Source: Melieria omissa (Eukaryota; Arthropoda; Insecta; Diptera; Ulidiidae). Taken from it: a DNA stretch of 64,000 nt. Below the pieces are notes generated by a model. That model made no database searches. It saw only the letters and a list, made by a program, of their open reading frames with translations, and was not told the origin of the DNA. The stretch lies in contig OZ020268.1 in assembly GCA_963971225.1 (NCBI GenBank), forward strand, positions 126,914,787 through 126,978,786, given 5' to 3'. Position numbers and translations under genes: made by a program. Of the stretch, positions 26,595 to 39,151 are shown in pieces (the first letter of the stretch is position 1; each line of letters begins with the position of its first letter).

Positions 26595-29500
26595 ACAAAC
26601 ATCACAAATCACGGAGCCAGGCACAAAGGATACATCTAAAGGCGCAGCAAAAGCCCATTATTTGAGTTGGCAATTCTTGTTTAATGCTTTAGAATAGTTC
26701 CAATTCAGTTTCTGCAAATTTAGAAGTTTTCTAAAAAAAATCCAATCAAATACTAAGCCAGTAACTAAGTATTATACATAGTAAAAGTGGCAACTTATGC
26801 ACAATGATCTGTCTTAGTCAGTCCAAGTCAACTTTTCGTACTTCACTTCAACTTTATATTCATTTGAGCCACCGCTCGGAAACATTTCGTTGAGTTTAAC
26901 TCGACACTTTTTCAAAAAATTTACGCAGAGTCAAATACTACTGCACACTTTCTATCCGATGTACTTTGAGTCCGGAAAAAATTAACACAAGTCAAAGGCT
27001 CGCACTTCAGTCCACCAAAAAAGTAGAAACATGCTGCACATATGTGTGCACTTCAGTATTTTGTGATGACGAAGCATAGAACAAAAACAAATACGTAACA
27101 TACATACATATATGCACATTGTACATGCACACATCGTTATATCTGTATATAAGAAGTGCTAATGCAATAAAGCAGAAAACCGAATTTTTGGGCGTAACGC
27201 ACCCTCAGTCAGAGTGTAAACAGTGCAGCGCAGCGCAGCGGCCGCGAGTGATGAAGTCAGCAGTGCAAACAATGCGACTGACTGCTGCCTTCGGGGGGCG
27301 CCCAGGCACGCAAACTGCGCGTGCCGTGTTCCGGCTGCGCGCTCTACTTGGGATGCGCTCGAGCGCCGGGCCGACGCAAAAGTTGCCCTTGAACGGGACG
27401 ACGTATTTATTGATATTCGCAGTCTCGAAACAGTAATTATAAATAATCCCGCACAATGTTTCCTTGCGCTGGTACAGGGCGCCGCCATAAGTGCGCGTTG
27501 TTGCCCGTACAAGCTAAGGACTCGCTTATGTACCGAACGAACTAAAAATATGCCGGGGGCCGCATGCACCGCAAATGTGCAGCTAGGGACATGTCACACT
27601 GCAGTCGCAGCGGCGCTCTTCATCAAGTCACGCGAGGGCGAGTCAGCGAGCGGCGGAGTAAAGCGTGAATCCAGTGCCCGTCCTGGATACATTCGGGGTG
27701 AGGCGCATCAATTGGTTGTTCTGTGGAATTGTGATGTGAGTTCGAGCGAGTCAGCGAGCCTGAGGGAGCGCGACGACATTCAATAATAATGGAAGTTACA
27801 TGCCCGCAGTGCAATGGGCAATTTGGGCAAATTGAAAATATATTTTATTGCATCGTGAACGGGACGCGTGTAGTCGAATCCTTCACGTGACGTATGCATT
27901 TGTATTTGTGTTTGTGTGTGTGTGTGTGTGCACGGTACGCACTCCAGGAGTGATCGATCACCGTTGGCTGCCTGACAGTCCACTTACAGCAGTGTTTGTT
28001 CTCCTCCAAAAAGTTTATTTACGAGGTCAAACTGAAACATTCACGTATGAATTAATTATAAATACATTTTTCCTTACGCTCTATGTGCAATGGGTGTGGT
28101 GCGGAGTATCCTGTAGGTTGCATGTTATCCTTCCATCATGATATGAGTCCATCAATTTATTTTAGAGTTGTTGGCTTTTGTTCTTAATTTTAATTCCATT
28201 TACCCATTTACACAGAATTTAAGGAATCAAATAGAACGACAGACTGGTAAGTTTGAGTGGGTTGCCGAGGTGTTTAATTAATTATTGTCCCGTTATGTGC
28301 ATAAATAACGTCCACTAAGGTCAGATGGGGAATGCTTGTGATTCAATTATAAATAAATAAGAATGTTGGTGTGAAAATTGTGTCTCGCATTTTATTTCAT
28401 TGAGTATCAAAATATTACCAACTATGTGACTGTCGGGGAGAGTTGCACACAGTTGGCGCACAATTTAGCAGATTAGGCAGAACTGTCCTCCATTGAATAC
28501 TTTTCATTGGAATTCCCATTAAAACTCTTAAAGCAGCTACAAATCTCCAAATGCTTGCCTTCTGGACAGCCAAAATGGTGTGAAATTTCGGGGGCGGATG
28601 AGAGACTGTGATCTGAAGTCCGGAAGGCATGTCACGTTTCCGGGCGCGACCACGCACTGCGGCAGCCAGCAGCAGAATTTTCAAAAAGCTTGCGGTTTTT
28701 TTAATGGTTAAGAGTTTTGTAAAGTTCCCAATGTTTGCGCTTTGTTACATATTGGTTTGTTGGTGGGCTGCAAGCGATGTCGCTCCAGTGACTCGCACGC
28801 AACGTTGCACGCATCTGGCAGCCAATAAAACTCATAGGCCGCAGATAAGTGTCGCATCCAGTGAGATGCATGGCTCGTCATCGACACTATCTCAAATCTC
28901 CATATATGCATTCATACATACATACGTACACATGTGATGAACTATAAGTTTGTATAGTCAGCGCATATTAATACTAGCCGATTAGTTTGGAAACCAGAAC
29001 AAACAACTACGATCGCAACCGAAAAACGCATCCGCATCAAGTAATTTGGGTGGCACTGCATTCGACGCTATTTGTTGTTGCAGATAATTTTTATGTATGA
29101 TATGTATGTACATACGTCCGTACGCACTTACGAATACATAAAGCATCTGGGACGGCCGCTGATGAACCTTTCGTTGTGGGGCAACATTTTCTCACACGCT
29201 GTTTTTTGTGCTATGCACACATACATATGTATGTACATATGTTCATACATACACAGATTACGAAGTATCACATCAGCCGGATGCGAATGCATATTTTTCA
29301 TGCCCGTCTCGGCGTGAAGGAACACCGAGTCTGTTCACAGTTGGGCTGCGTGTAAATATGACTAAGTGCTCTAAATATCGAATTTTTCGGCTTTTAGTGC
29401 CTGCAATTTTCTATTCAGTGTGGTTTAGTGTCAACATGTGGCTCCAATAGAAGCCACTTCTCACTTGTGCTGTGTGATTTCGATTTATTTGCAGCTGCTT

Positions 29501-29701
29501 AAGCATACGTACATACATATATGTTCATATATAAGTGCCATTATTAGCAATTAAAGATGCGTTTTTTATATATATATATATTTAGTTGCTATCTTATCTT
29601 GAAGACATCTCTTTCTATATGTTGTGTGATGTATGTTTGTGTGTGATGAAAGCTCTTTCTCGAGCTTGAATTTCGAATGAAAATAGCTGGAAACACTTAA
29701 A
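26595..29701. other. gene-free stretch with a GC-rich island and ACAT repeats
   Basis: No gene is supported. A GC-rich segment (27225-27780) follows a TATATAAG box at about 27145 and an Inr-like CTCAGTCAGAG at about 27206, though their spacing of about 60 bp is too wide for a standard TATA-Inr pair. Its 187-codon frame shows no family motif. A GT run is at 27912-27931. ACAT/ATGT repeats are dense at 28915-28932, 29095-29120 and 29217-29256, and a TA run lies at 29570-29581. Confidence 0.45.
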
Positions 29702-30184
29702 CCCTTTCGACCCCAAAGTTGCCTGAGAGCAACTTCACCTATTTGTCATATAGCAAAAGCTACGATTAATTAATTTAAGTAGGCACCAACAAATATTTTT
29801 AGAAGTGAATTCAAAGCAAACTACAAAAATTTTACAATTATTCCCAAAACAATTTCCAATAATTTGCAGCGATATCAGAGAAACTTTGTATTCAATTGAA
29901 GTCTACAAATTGGGCGCGTTTGATCAAAACCCTGTTTCTTCAATTATGATCAAATAAAATCAAATCATTATAATTTTGTATTTTTCCATGAATATTTAAT
30001 AACTATTCTACAATTAAAAAATATTATTTAACCCGGTTTAAGCTAAAATTAGTTCAAAACAAAACTCTAACAAAGAGACATGGTGACTTCAAATCTCGTG
30101 TGAACACTTCTTAGGCAAATGTTTCATGATTTAAGTACCAAAAAGTAATATCGAGACACAGGGTAAAATTTAAGGTCGAAAGGG
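29702..30184. mobile_element. piggyBac-like MITE, family 1, copy 1
   Basis: The left end is CCCTTTCGACCCC and the right end GGTCGAAAGGG, inverted repeats of at least 11 bp. The right flank is TTAA (30185-30188). The left flank is TTAAA, that is TTAA with one extra A. Next to the left end is a hairpin, AAGTTGC-CTGAGA-GCAACTT (29716-29735). The 483-bp interior is AT-rich and non-coding. TTAA target sites with CCC...GGG ends are the mark of the piggyBac superfamily. Copies are also at 55250 and 62915 (inverted). Confidence 0.75.
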
Positions 30185-30188
30185 TTAA

Positions 30189-31780
30189 TGGTGATTACAT
30201 GACTCCGGGGCTAGTGGCGTTTATTATCAGCCAAACAGCCGCAAGTTTCAAACTGGACGCAGCCACCTTGCTAAACTTTACTAAAATATTTGCATGATTA
30301 ATACTTCAAACATTCCATAAAAATGTGCACGCATTCCTTAAAAAAATTCCACGCTTGGCCACATCGGAATTTGGCTACTGCATAATTCAAGCTAAATCTT
30401 ATAGTTGATACATGTGTACATATGTATTTATGCTGCCCGTTGGCGCGACGAACACCAACAATGTAAAGCCACTGTTCATGTGTGCTCAATCGGCCACGGA
30501 CGCGGCTACTTAATTAATTTGTAAGCTGTGTCTGCCTTGTGGGTGGAAGCTGCAAGGGCGGGACAGTTGCGGGGAGCCTACACAATCTTCTACCACAATC
30601 GGGCCACTGCTCACTTACTGACTCATTTGCATTCCTCGAAACCTCCACACGTTGTGGATATGTTGCGTCTCGCTGCTTGTTGACTTCAAGTATTTAGCAT
30701 TTCAATCAACATAAAATTTATCTGCCGGCAGTGACGCGTGCAATTGGATTGAATCGGCCATTTAGCGGCAATGTCTGTCGGAACTCTCGGGCGATTTTGC
30801 AGAAACATACTTGAGCTTGAAATTTTTCTCTATTGATCCTTGCTTCGTACATCTCCCATCGAAACTTGGGCGATTTTCAGTGAAAAGTGGAGTGGAGCAA
30901 TCCACTTTAAGCTAATCGCGTCATTTACGCATTCAGAATTCGGTAAGCGGTTCCCGTCGTGAATGTATGCCAGGCGCGAGGCGCATCCAAATTATTGCTG
31001 TTGTCTCCCAAATGTGGAATGGCTGCAACTCACAACCTACGCAATACCTCAGCAAGCGTTGCCTGTCCTCCTCGACGCCTCTGCGTCTTCGTTGTTCACA
31101 AGATTCAGCCTGCAATTATCTGCCCCTCTCAACTCCCCACTGAGCGGCTGCCCTCATCGCATGCATCGGGAGGCGTTTTCGTATGCTCGACACGTTCGCC
31201 AGCCAGCCGCGTCTACGCTGGAAGCGCGCAACAAATACGCAACACTTTGGAATTTCAAAAATGTTGTTTTCATTTAGACGCGCTTGACGGCACTGCTGCA
31301 ACAACAACCATAATACGAGTACACGGGCTACGAACTGGCCACCTTGCACTCTGCCGCACAGCTTTGGCTGAGCGTTTTCGTGTTTATTTACTTTTCGACT
31401 ACCAACAAATTGAGTGCGCATTGTAATTGTTTGTATCCTGCACGGCCCTGCGCTGGGCCCACCTATCACTTTATTGTTCGCACACATTCTTTTCTGGCGG
31501 CGGCACGCAGTTCTTCTTCTTCGTTTTTATTTCAGTATGTCTCAACAGTTTTCGTGTTTCGATTTGCCTTTTCAGCAACATTGTTGCCCAAAGCACTTTG
31601 CACAGTCAAATGCAGAGCTCTCACCACAATGCAATCGTTACGTACGACGACGCAAGTTATGGTTTCATAGGAAAAAGGAGTAGCCTAATCTTCATGCAGT
31701 GGGACTTCAGACTTAACATTTCATGAAATTCCAATTATTCCATCAATTTGCTTACAGCTTTATGTCTTGTCATTTAGCAA
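30189..31780. other. gene-free stretch downstream of DDX54
   Basis: No supported gene. Frames of up to 155 codons near 30960-31490 overlap on both strands and have no motif. The last part may include DDX54 3' flank, since its polyadenylation signal is at 31781. Confidence 0.5.
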
Positions 31781-31786
31781 TTTATT
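31781..31786 (-). terminator. polyadenylation signal of DDX54
   Basis: AATAAA on the minus strand, 58 bp after the DDX54 stop codon. The gap is AT-rich. An ATTAAA variant lies slightly closer to the stop. Confidence 0.5.
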
Positions 31787-31844
31787 AACAATAATTATTT
31801 AATAATGGTTCAAAAGATAAAGGAAAATAATAACATTCAGCGAT

Positions 31845-34800
31845 TTACTTTTTGCCGCCCTTCCCTTTCCCTTTTCCCTTGGAGCGCTGATCTTTGCGCA
31901 TGCTGCGCTTGCGATTCTCCGCCTTGCGTTGCGTGTTATCCGCATTGCGCTTCTTGATGAATTCCAGGCGCATGCGCGCCTTCACGATCTGCTCCGGGTG
32001 TCGCAGCTCCTTGTCGCCTCCGCTGCCCATGCGCTGCTTAGCCGCCACCTTCGCGTTGTGTCGCGCATGCCTGCTGACCGGGTAGCGCTGTGCGTGCGAT
32101 AGTGGCTTCATGCCTTCGTCGTCACTACCCGCTTCGCGCTGCAACTGCTCCTCGATCTTGGACTTTTCCTTCCAGTCATTGTAGCGGCCCGTTTTGAAAG
32201 AGGCCGGTATCCAAGCGCCCGATTCGGTGCGTATTTTGCCCGCGCGCGGGTCCTGCACAGACACCATTTTCTTCTTGATGCGATCCCACTTCTTCATGCC
32301 CGGCTTATGGCTCGTATTGTGCGTGTTGTCGCGATCAATCACCGAAAACTCGGCGTTCATTGCCTGCCGCTCAAACGAGTTGATGGCCAAACCGTCTTCA
32401 GTGTCTTTATCGGCCGATTGGTAAGGTATAAAGTTCTCGGTGTCTTTCAGTGGCTTCTTTTTTTTCTTTTGTGGCTTTTCTTTGTACAGATCGTCCATGT
32501 TTTTGCGCTTCTTGGGCGCCACTACTTTATCGAAAGCGGCATTGATGGCAGCATCATCCACTTCATCGGCCTGTGGAATTTGAATTCAGGTATTGAACTA
32601 GTTTCTGGTCGCTGTGAATAGTTTCACCTCTCACCTTTTCAACATTTGGCTCCACTTGCTTGCTTTCTTCCTCTTTGTCCAGTTCTTCCATTTTTGAGCG
32701 ATATTTCTCGATAACTTCGGCATGCTTGGTGCGCTTCTGCTTCATCACAGTAAATGGCACCGACTTCTGGGTGCAATTCAGCTCGAAGATAGTCTTAATA
32801 CCACAAAAAGCTTGAATAACATAAATCTGCGTTATGGACGCCACTAGACTTACGCCTGCAGGTCTGAAATTGCGCATCCTGACGAGTATGTTGTGCTTCT
32901 CTTCTTGCAGTTTTCGCTCCTCGGCAGCAATTGTCGCCATTGACTTCTTTCCCACAGCGTCATTCACCTGCGCCGATTGTTCGAGCACTGGCGCTGCCAA
33001 CAGAAAGTCCTCGAGCGGTTTCAGCGCAAAGAATTTGATTTTCTTCACACGGGCATTCGAGTCGGTGGAAGCCACAGGTCGTGAGGATAAGTACTTCTTG
33101 TAGGCATTTTCACTGGTACGCAACACGCCGCTCTATACGGTGGCAAAATAAAGACCATATTTACATTACAATAAAATTTAAAATGTGCATTCATAAAATT
33201 CCAAATTAAACAATTCAATTAAATATGTTGATGAAAGAATTGCTCGCTGCGGTTACCGAATCGAATGCTTACAATGTTATGGCTCTTCTTGATTTCAGTT
33301 ACTGTCAAGTGTTCCTCCTCCAGTAGATCCTGTGGCACGGTGCCAATCGCTGTACTGTCGTTGATATTGAATGGCCGATTCAAAAACAAATGCAAGTCCA
33401 ACAGATGCGCGGAATCGTCGGTGGAAAAGATGGAGTAGGCGGTGCCGGTGCGGCCAGCGCGGGCGCAACGACCCACCCGATGCACAAACAACTTTGGTTT
33501 GCCGGGGAAGTGTAGATTCACTACATAGTCCAGGCTTGGTATATCAATGCCGCGCGCCGCCACATCGGTTACTATCAGAGCCGACACCTTCTTGTTGACA
33601 AATTTCGCAGTGTTGATTTTCCGCGCCGACGGATCCAGACTAGAGTAAACGGATGTATTGGAAATGCCCGATTGCGAGAGAATCTAAACAGGGGAAACAC
33701 GTTTACACTAAATTTATACGCAAGTTTTAACGGAAAGGTAAACCCACATAAGAGATGAGTTCGACATGGTGCTGGGTGCCAGCGAAGACTACAGTTTGTG
33801 CGGTTTGTGGTATCACGTACTTCAGCAGTACCACCAAAGTTGTGTACCGGTCGTCCGGCCTGCAGTAGAGAAACTTCAGCGACAGCGCATCCGGCAGTTT
33901 GGACTCCACATCTAAAAAAAACGATTGTATGTAGAGTTAAGAATCCCTCGCATATTTTTAACGGTAGCAGAACTAACCTAACCGTAGTAGAATCGGGTCG
34001 CTGAGACCTGCTCTGGCGAAATCTACCAAAAGCTTCGGCAGGGTTGCTGAAAACATGACCATTTGACGGGTAGCCGGCAGCCTGTGCAGCGTCTCATTCA
34101 GCTGCTCACCGAAACCCATTTCAAAGAGACGATCTGCCTCGTCGAAAACTACGTACTCTGCAAATGGAAAGTGTGAGAAACAAAGATTTAGAAAGAGAAA
34201 CGCCGCCGTTACCTATGGAACCCAGCTTTAAGTCCATCTCCACACACAAATGCAGAAAGCGTCCCGGAGTGGCCACAATAACATCCGGACAGGTGTGAAT
34301 GGCGGAAAACTGCGAGTCCATCGAATCGCCACCCAGTACAAGAATCGTTTTCAGCTCCATGAAGCGGCCCAGTTCTTTGATGAATTTGTACGTTTGCACG
34401 GCCAACTCGCGTGTGGGTGAAAGTATGAGAGCGCGAGCACCCTTCGTGGGCTCGCGACGTTTTAGTTTCTCAAACATGGGTATAAGAAAACAGGCCGTTT
34501 TGCCAGAACCAGTCTTGGCCATAGCAACCACATCACGGCCCTCCAAAATCAGCGGAATGGTCTGCAAAGGCCACAATACTCAGTGGAAACGCAGAGTATT
34601 TTTTTAGTAACAACAAACCTTGCGCTGTATGGGTGTGGGAACTTTGTAGCCACGTTTTGTGATGCCTTTCAGCACCTCAAAGGTTAAACCCATCGACTGG
34701 AAGCCACCACTGCTTTTCTTCGCCTTAGCGCTGCTTTTGAGAGTTTCATTTCCAGCATCACCTGAATTGGCATCGAGCGACGGAAATCCCGGCAGATCAG

Positions 34801-34884
34801 TTTCAACTGACTTATTTTTACGCTGAAAAGAACGTTCGTAAATTATCGACGGGTTGGCGGTGAGACGCAATGTCCACTTACCAT
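31845..34884 (-). CDS. DDX54: ATP-dependent RNA helicase DDX54/Dbp10, nine coding exons
   Basis: Coding exons: 34884-34882 (the ATG alone), 34822-34619, 34561-34213, 34157-33978, 33911-33748, 33683-33273, 33132-32854, 32793-32635 and 32570-31845. All phases join, giving 824 residues, the usual length for this family. DEAD-box helicase core: PTPIQRK Q-motif (63-69), AKTGSGKT (84-91), PTREL, DEAD (191-194), SAT (222-224), [10 protein letters not shown] (338-347) and [13 protein letters not shown] (368-380). The C-terminal part carries the Dbp10-type tail ([16 protein letters not shown]) and ends in Lys/Arg/Gly-rich sequence, a nucleolar type of signal. The family remodels pre-60S ribosomal RNA in the nucleolus. 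It is divergent from BMS1, another ribosome-assembly factor. One 60-bp intron (32794-32853) is in frame without stops, so its retention would add 20 residues. The start is fixed by the ATG directly abutting a GTAAGT donor. Confidence 0.93.
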
Positions 34885-35194
34885 TTTGCAGCGTTAAATT
34901 ATCAATTAAACTAATAAATATTGCAAGTGGAAGAACGATCCGTAAACACGTGTGGCAAAAAGTTTGTTTTGGCAGCGAAAGAACACATAAAAGCAAATGT
35001 CAACGCTGGGTAACACAGTGTCGGCAAGGCAGTGCAGTGCGTTTTGCAAAATTTCATGAAGGGACGGCATTGCCAACTGACTTCGCAGCTAGACGTCAAA
35101 ACATTGCTGTTATTTGGTCCGTGCTGCACGTGTGGCTTATTTCTCCAGCGTTGAGCATTTTATTTTATTTAGAGTTTGAAACTGAAAGATAAAA
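34885..35194. promoter_or_regulatory. bidirectional promoter between DDX54 and BMS1
   Basis: Only 310 bp separate the two start codons. The 10-mer CACGTGTGGC occurs twice in the same orientation, at 34947-34956 and 35127-35136, one near each gene. CACGTG is the E-box bound by Myc-Max, which in flies regulates many ribosome-biogenesis genes. Co-regulation here is therefore a reasonable inference. No TATA box is placed convincingly for either gene. Confidence 0.6.
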
Positions 35195-38100
35195 ATGCCG
35201 GACGAAGACGGCACGGACAAAAAGAAATCGCATCGTGCGCGGCAGGCGGGTGTGAAGGCGGAGAAGAAAAAGCAGAAAGGCAAGAAGGACGCCGACCAGA
35301 AGGAGGCATCCAATCTCTCAGCTCGTCAGCGAAATCCGAAAGCGTTTGCCATTAATTCGGCGCAGCGAGCTGAACGAAATTTTCGGCGCAAGGAGGACAT
35401 CACCGCAAAGAAACAACACATTCCCGTGGTTGACCAGACGTCTGAGGAGCCGCCGCCAGTTCTGATTGCGGTAGTGGGGCCGCCAAAGGTGGGGAAAAGT
35501 ACTCTCATTAACAACCTCATCAAGAACTTCACGCGCACCAATGTGACAGATGTGCGCGGTCCCATCACGATAGTGACATCGAAAAAGCGACGCGTGACGT
35601 TGTTGGAGTGCAACAACGACGTGAACGCAATGATAGATGTAGCGAAGTGCGCGGATCTTGTTTTGTTGCTATGCGACGCCAGCTATGGCTTCGAGATGGA
35701 GATCTTTGAGTTTCTCAACATCTGCCAAGTCCACGGAATGCCTAAGATTATGGGTGTGCTGACGCACCTAGATATGATAAAAAATCCGAAGCAGCTGCGC
35801 AAGCGGAAGAAGGAGCTGAAGCATCGCTTCTGGACGGAGGTTTATGATGGAGCTAAGCTGTTCTACTTGTCGGGCCTGGTGCACGGCGAGTATCTACGTA
35901 ACGAAATTAAGAACCTAGGCCGTTTCATTTCGGTGATGAAGTTCCGACCCCTGACGTGGCGCGGTGCTCACAGCTACCTGTTGGTAGATCGAGTGGAAGA
36001 CGTGACCAACACGGACGTGGTTCGTCGCAACCCGAAGTGCGACCGCGAAGTGGTACTGTACGGCTACGTACGCGGAGTTCCGTTGAAGCAGGAGCACATG
36101 GTGCACATAGCGGGGTTGGGCGATGCGCGCATTGAGGAGCTGAGCGCAATACCTGATCCATGCCCGTTGCCGGGCACGGAGAAAAAACGTAGCCTGTTAG
36201 AGAAGGAGCGGCTACTGTATGCGCCCATGTCCGGCGTGGGTGGTATTGTGTACGACAAGGACGCAGTGTACATTGAGCTGCAGGGATCGCACAGCCACAA
36301 GGAGAAGACGGCAGATGCAGCGGAGCAGGAGGAGCTGGTGGGAAAGTTAATGGAGAAGAAGCAAACTATTGATGTACAGATCGAAGAACAGGAATTCAAA
36401 CTCTTCTCGGATGGTGCGGCGATCAAGTCAAAAGACTATAAAGAAGATGCTGACCAAGCTGACGAAAGCAGTGAAGCTGAGGACAGCGACGAGGTTTGGA
36501 AGCGGCTAGTGCGTCTGTTTGAGATTCTACTAATTAATGCTGATTTTAATTTTAGGACGATTCTGGCGTGGACGAGGACAATGAGTCCAGCGATGAAGAT
36601 GAGGAAGCTGCGGAAGAACTGGGCGACGGCGACTGGTGTGATGAAAAAGAAGAAGAAATGAATAACGACAGCGATACATCAGCGGACGAAGAGTATCAGA
36701 ACACAGAGGACTTCCAAGTTGAGCGGGACGGAAGCAGCGATGAAGATGAGGCGGAAACTGTTGCCAACAACATGAGTTGGAAAGAAAATTTAGCACAAAA
36801 AGCACGCGATGCGTATCTGCAACGACACTCTGAGTCGCGCAACGTTATGCGGCTGGTGTATGGATGTTACTTGCAAAGCGAGAAGGTAGAAGTTTGAGCA
36901 GTGGAATCTTATAAAACCACTTTTCTTTTAATGTGAGACTTTTAATTCTTTCAGAGGAGTAAAGAAGAAGAAACAAGTGCTGATGGCAACGATTCAGATG
37001 ACGACGAACTTGGCGGTCTTTTCAAAGTTGTGTCGCAAAAACAAAGTGCACTGCAACAGGACAGGGACATACGCGACAAAGAAGAACAATGCTTTTTCGA
37101 AGACTTTGCTGGTTAGTTTTATAACAATTGTCTTCTTTATATATTTGAATGCCTAAAAAACATTTAATTTCGCCATTGTAGGTGTCACACGCAATTGGCT
37201 GGATGCGGATAACGTGGAACTCATCAAGAACTGCTTTGTTACCGGTAAATGGAAAGCGTCTGAAGATGCGGAAAACCTGCTGCGTTTGGATGACATGAGC
37301 GATGCCGACAGTGAAGTCTACGGTGACTTTGAGGATCTGGAAACGGGTGAAAAACACGCCGCGAACAAAAAGTTGCAAGAAGCAGAAAAAGGAAGCGGAG
37401 AAGGAGAAGGAGACGTCGATGTTCCGGCTGACAACCGCAAACGCAAATTGACTCGCGTTGAAGAGGAGAACCTTACCAAGGCCGAGCTGATGGCCAAGAA
37501 GTTGAAACTGAAAGCCAAATTCGACTCGGAGTACGACAACACGGACGGCACCAAGGAGGACGATGGGCGCATCAAGGGCGATCACGACTTCTATGAGGGC
37601 CTCAAAGCTGAAGCGCAGAAGCAGTCGGAGTTGAATAAAAGCGAGTTTGCACAACTGGATGCTAACCTTCGGCTGCAGATCGAAGGTTATCGCGCGGGAC
37701 TGTATGTGCGTTTAGGTAAGAGCTCTTTGTGTTCTTTTTTGTGCCTAATTAAAATTGAGACACACTTTAAAGGTTTGAAAAATATTCCTGCCGAATTCGT
37801 GGAGCATTTTGATGCGAGCTATCCTGTTTTAGTTGGTGGCCTAAACATGGCTGAGGAGAACATTGGCTTCGTCAACTGTAAGGTGAAAAAGCATCGCTGG
37901 TATAAAAAGATCCTGAAAACTGGCGATCCACTAATCATTTCGCTGGGTTGGCGCCGTTTCCAAACTGTGCCAATTTTTGCCAAAGTAGAGGACAACTTTC
38001 GACAGCGGTACCTCAAGTACACGCCCAATCATGTCACCTGCAGCATGACTTTCTGGGGGCCCATAACGCCGCAGAACACGGGCTTTCTGGCGTTGCAAAG

Positions 38101-38938
38101 TGTGCGCCATGACTTGGAGGAAATGAAGCGACTGGGTTTTCGCATTGCCGCCACCGGAAGTGTTACTGAGTTAGACAAATCGGCTCAAATCATGAAGAAG
38201 CTAAAACTGGTGGGTCATCCCTTCAAGATTTATAAGAAGTCAGCCTTCGTAAAGGGCATGTTTAACACGGGTCTGGAGGTCGCCAAATTCGAGGGCGCGA
38301 AGATCAAGACCGTGTCCGGAATACGAGGTCAGATCAAGAAAGCCCACCACACGCCAGAAGGTTCGTTTCGTGCAACTTTCGAAGACAAAATTCTACTCAG
38401 CGATATCGTGTTTTGTCGCACCTGGTTTCGTGTCGATGTGCCGCGTTTCTATGCGCCCGTGACGTCGCTATTGCTGCCACCAGACGAGAAGTCGCAGTGG
38501 CAGGGTATGAAGACTTTGGGCCAACTGAAGCGCGAGCGACAGGTGCAGAATGCGGCGCAGCCGGATAGCATTTACACGGAGGTGAAGCGCGAGCGAAAAG
38601 TGTTCAAGCCTCTGACCATACCAAAGGCTTTGCAGCGCGCGCTGCCGTACAAGGACAAACCCAAGCTCGGTCCGTTGAATCCAAAGGAGAAAGTTGAGGC
38701 GCAACGCGTAGCGGTAATCCGGTCGCCTCACGAGCAGAAGATCGCTAAAATGATGAAGATGATCGAGACCAATTACAAGGACAAGCGGCATCGCGAGAAG
38801 CTCGAAACGAAAGTGCGTCTGAAGCAGTTCCGCGCTTCAAAGCGCGAAGAGGAACAGCGTAAACTGAAGCGTCAGAAAGAAATCCGCAAAAAGGTGTCGC
38901 GTGCGGTCAGTAAGATGCGTGGCAAGCAGCAAACTTAA
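35195..38938 (+). CDS. Bms1: ribosome biogenesis GTPase BMS1, five exons
   Basis: Exons: 35195-36493, 36556-36885, 36955-37111, 37182-37715 and 37773-38938. Phases agree and give 1161 residues, matching the family (about 1150-1280). N-terminal basic region, then the GTPase domain: Walker A GPPKVGKST (95-103), DVRGPITIV, and THLD (190-193) in place of NKxD, as usual in BMS1. Then an acidic, Glu/Asp-rich middle spread over exons 1-4. The C-terminal BMS1/TSR1 domain has KKHRWYKKILK, GWRRFQT, FWGPITPQNTGF and VSGIRGQIKKA. A Lys/Arg-rich tail ends the protein. BMS1 binds Rcl1 and U3 snoRNP in the small-subunit processome and is needed for 18S rRNA maturation. The ATG is preceded by AAAA, a good fly context. 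Intron 4 (57 bp) is stop-free and in frame. Intron 1 uses the weak donor GAG|GTTTGG; an alternative GTGCGT nearby would leave an intron of only about 44 bp. Confidence 0.94.
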
Positions 38939-38943
38939 GTGGA

Positions 38944-38949
38944 ATTAAA
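38944..38949 (+). terminator. polyadenylation signal variant of BMS1
   Basis: ATTAAA lies 6 bp after the BMS1 stop codon, followed by T-rich sequence. No AATAAA is nearer. The 3' ends of BMS1 and lebercilin converge within about 210 bp. Confidence 0.4.
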
Positions 38950-39022
38950 TGTTTTTGTAACGAGAAATAATTTAATTATACGAAAAATGACGAAACGTGT
39001 GTGCATTGTTTTTCTTAGAACA

Positions 39023-39028
39023 TTTATT
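39023..39028 (-). terminator. polyadenylation signal of lebercilin homologue
   Basis: AATAAA on the minus strand, about 125 bp past the lebercilin stop. It leaves a gap of about 70 bp to the BMS1 signal, so the two transcripts may end just short of overlapping. Confidence 0.5.
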
Positions 39029-39151
39029 TGTTGTTGCAAGGGAAAAAAGGTTTGCAACCGCGCCTTTAAAGCCTTCTTCTTCACCTCTTGTTTGTGTTGG
39101 TTTGGTGTTGTTGTTGTTGTTGTTATTGTGCACCGAAGTGAAGGCCGCTGC

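Noticed and set aside
26221..26624. Three overlapping minus-strand frames of 116-125 codons made of Phe, Ile, Leu and Tyr
   Set aside because: They are translations of the TAAAA array in all three frames; no real protein.
27223..27786. 187-codon frame in a GC-rich patch
   Set aside because: Length is explained by low stop density in GC-rich DNA; no recognisable domain or splice structure.
36064..36426. Minus-strand frame of 120 codons
   Set aside because: Shadow of BMS1 exon 1 on the opposite strand.
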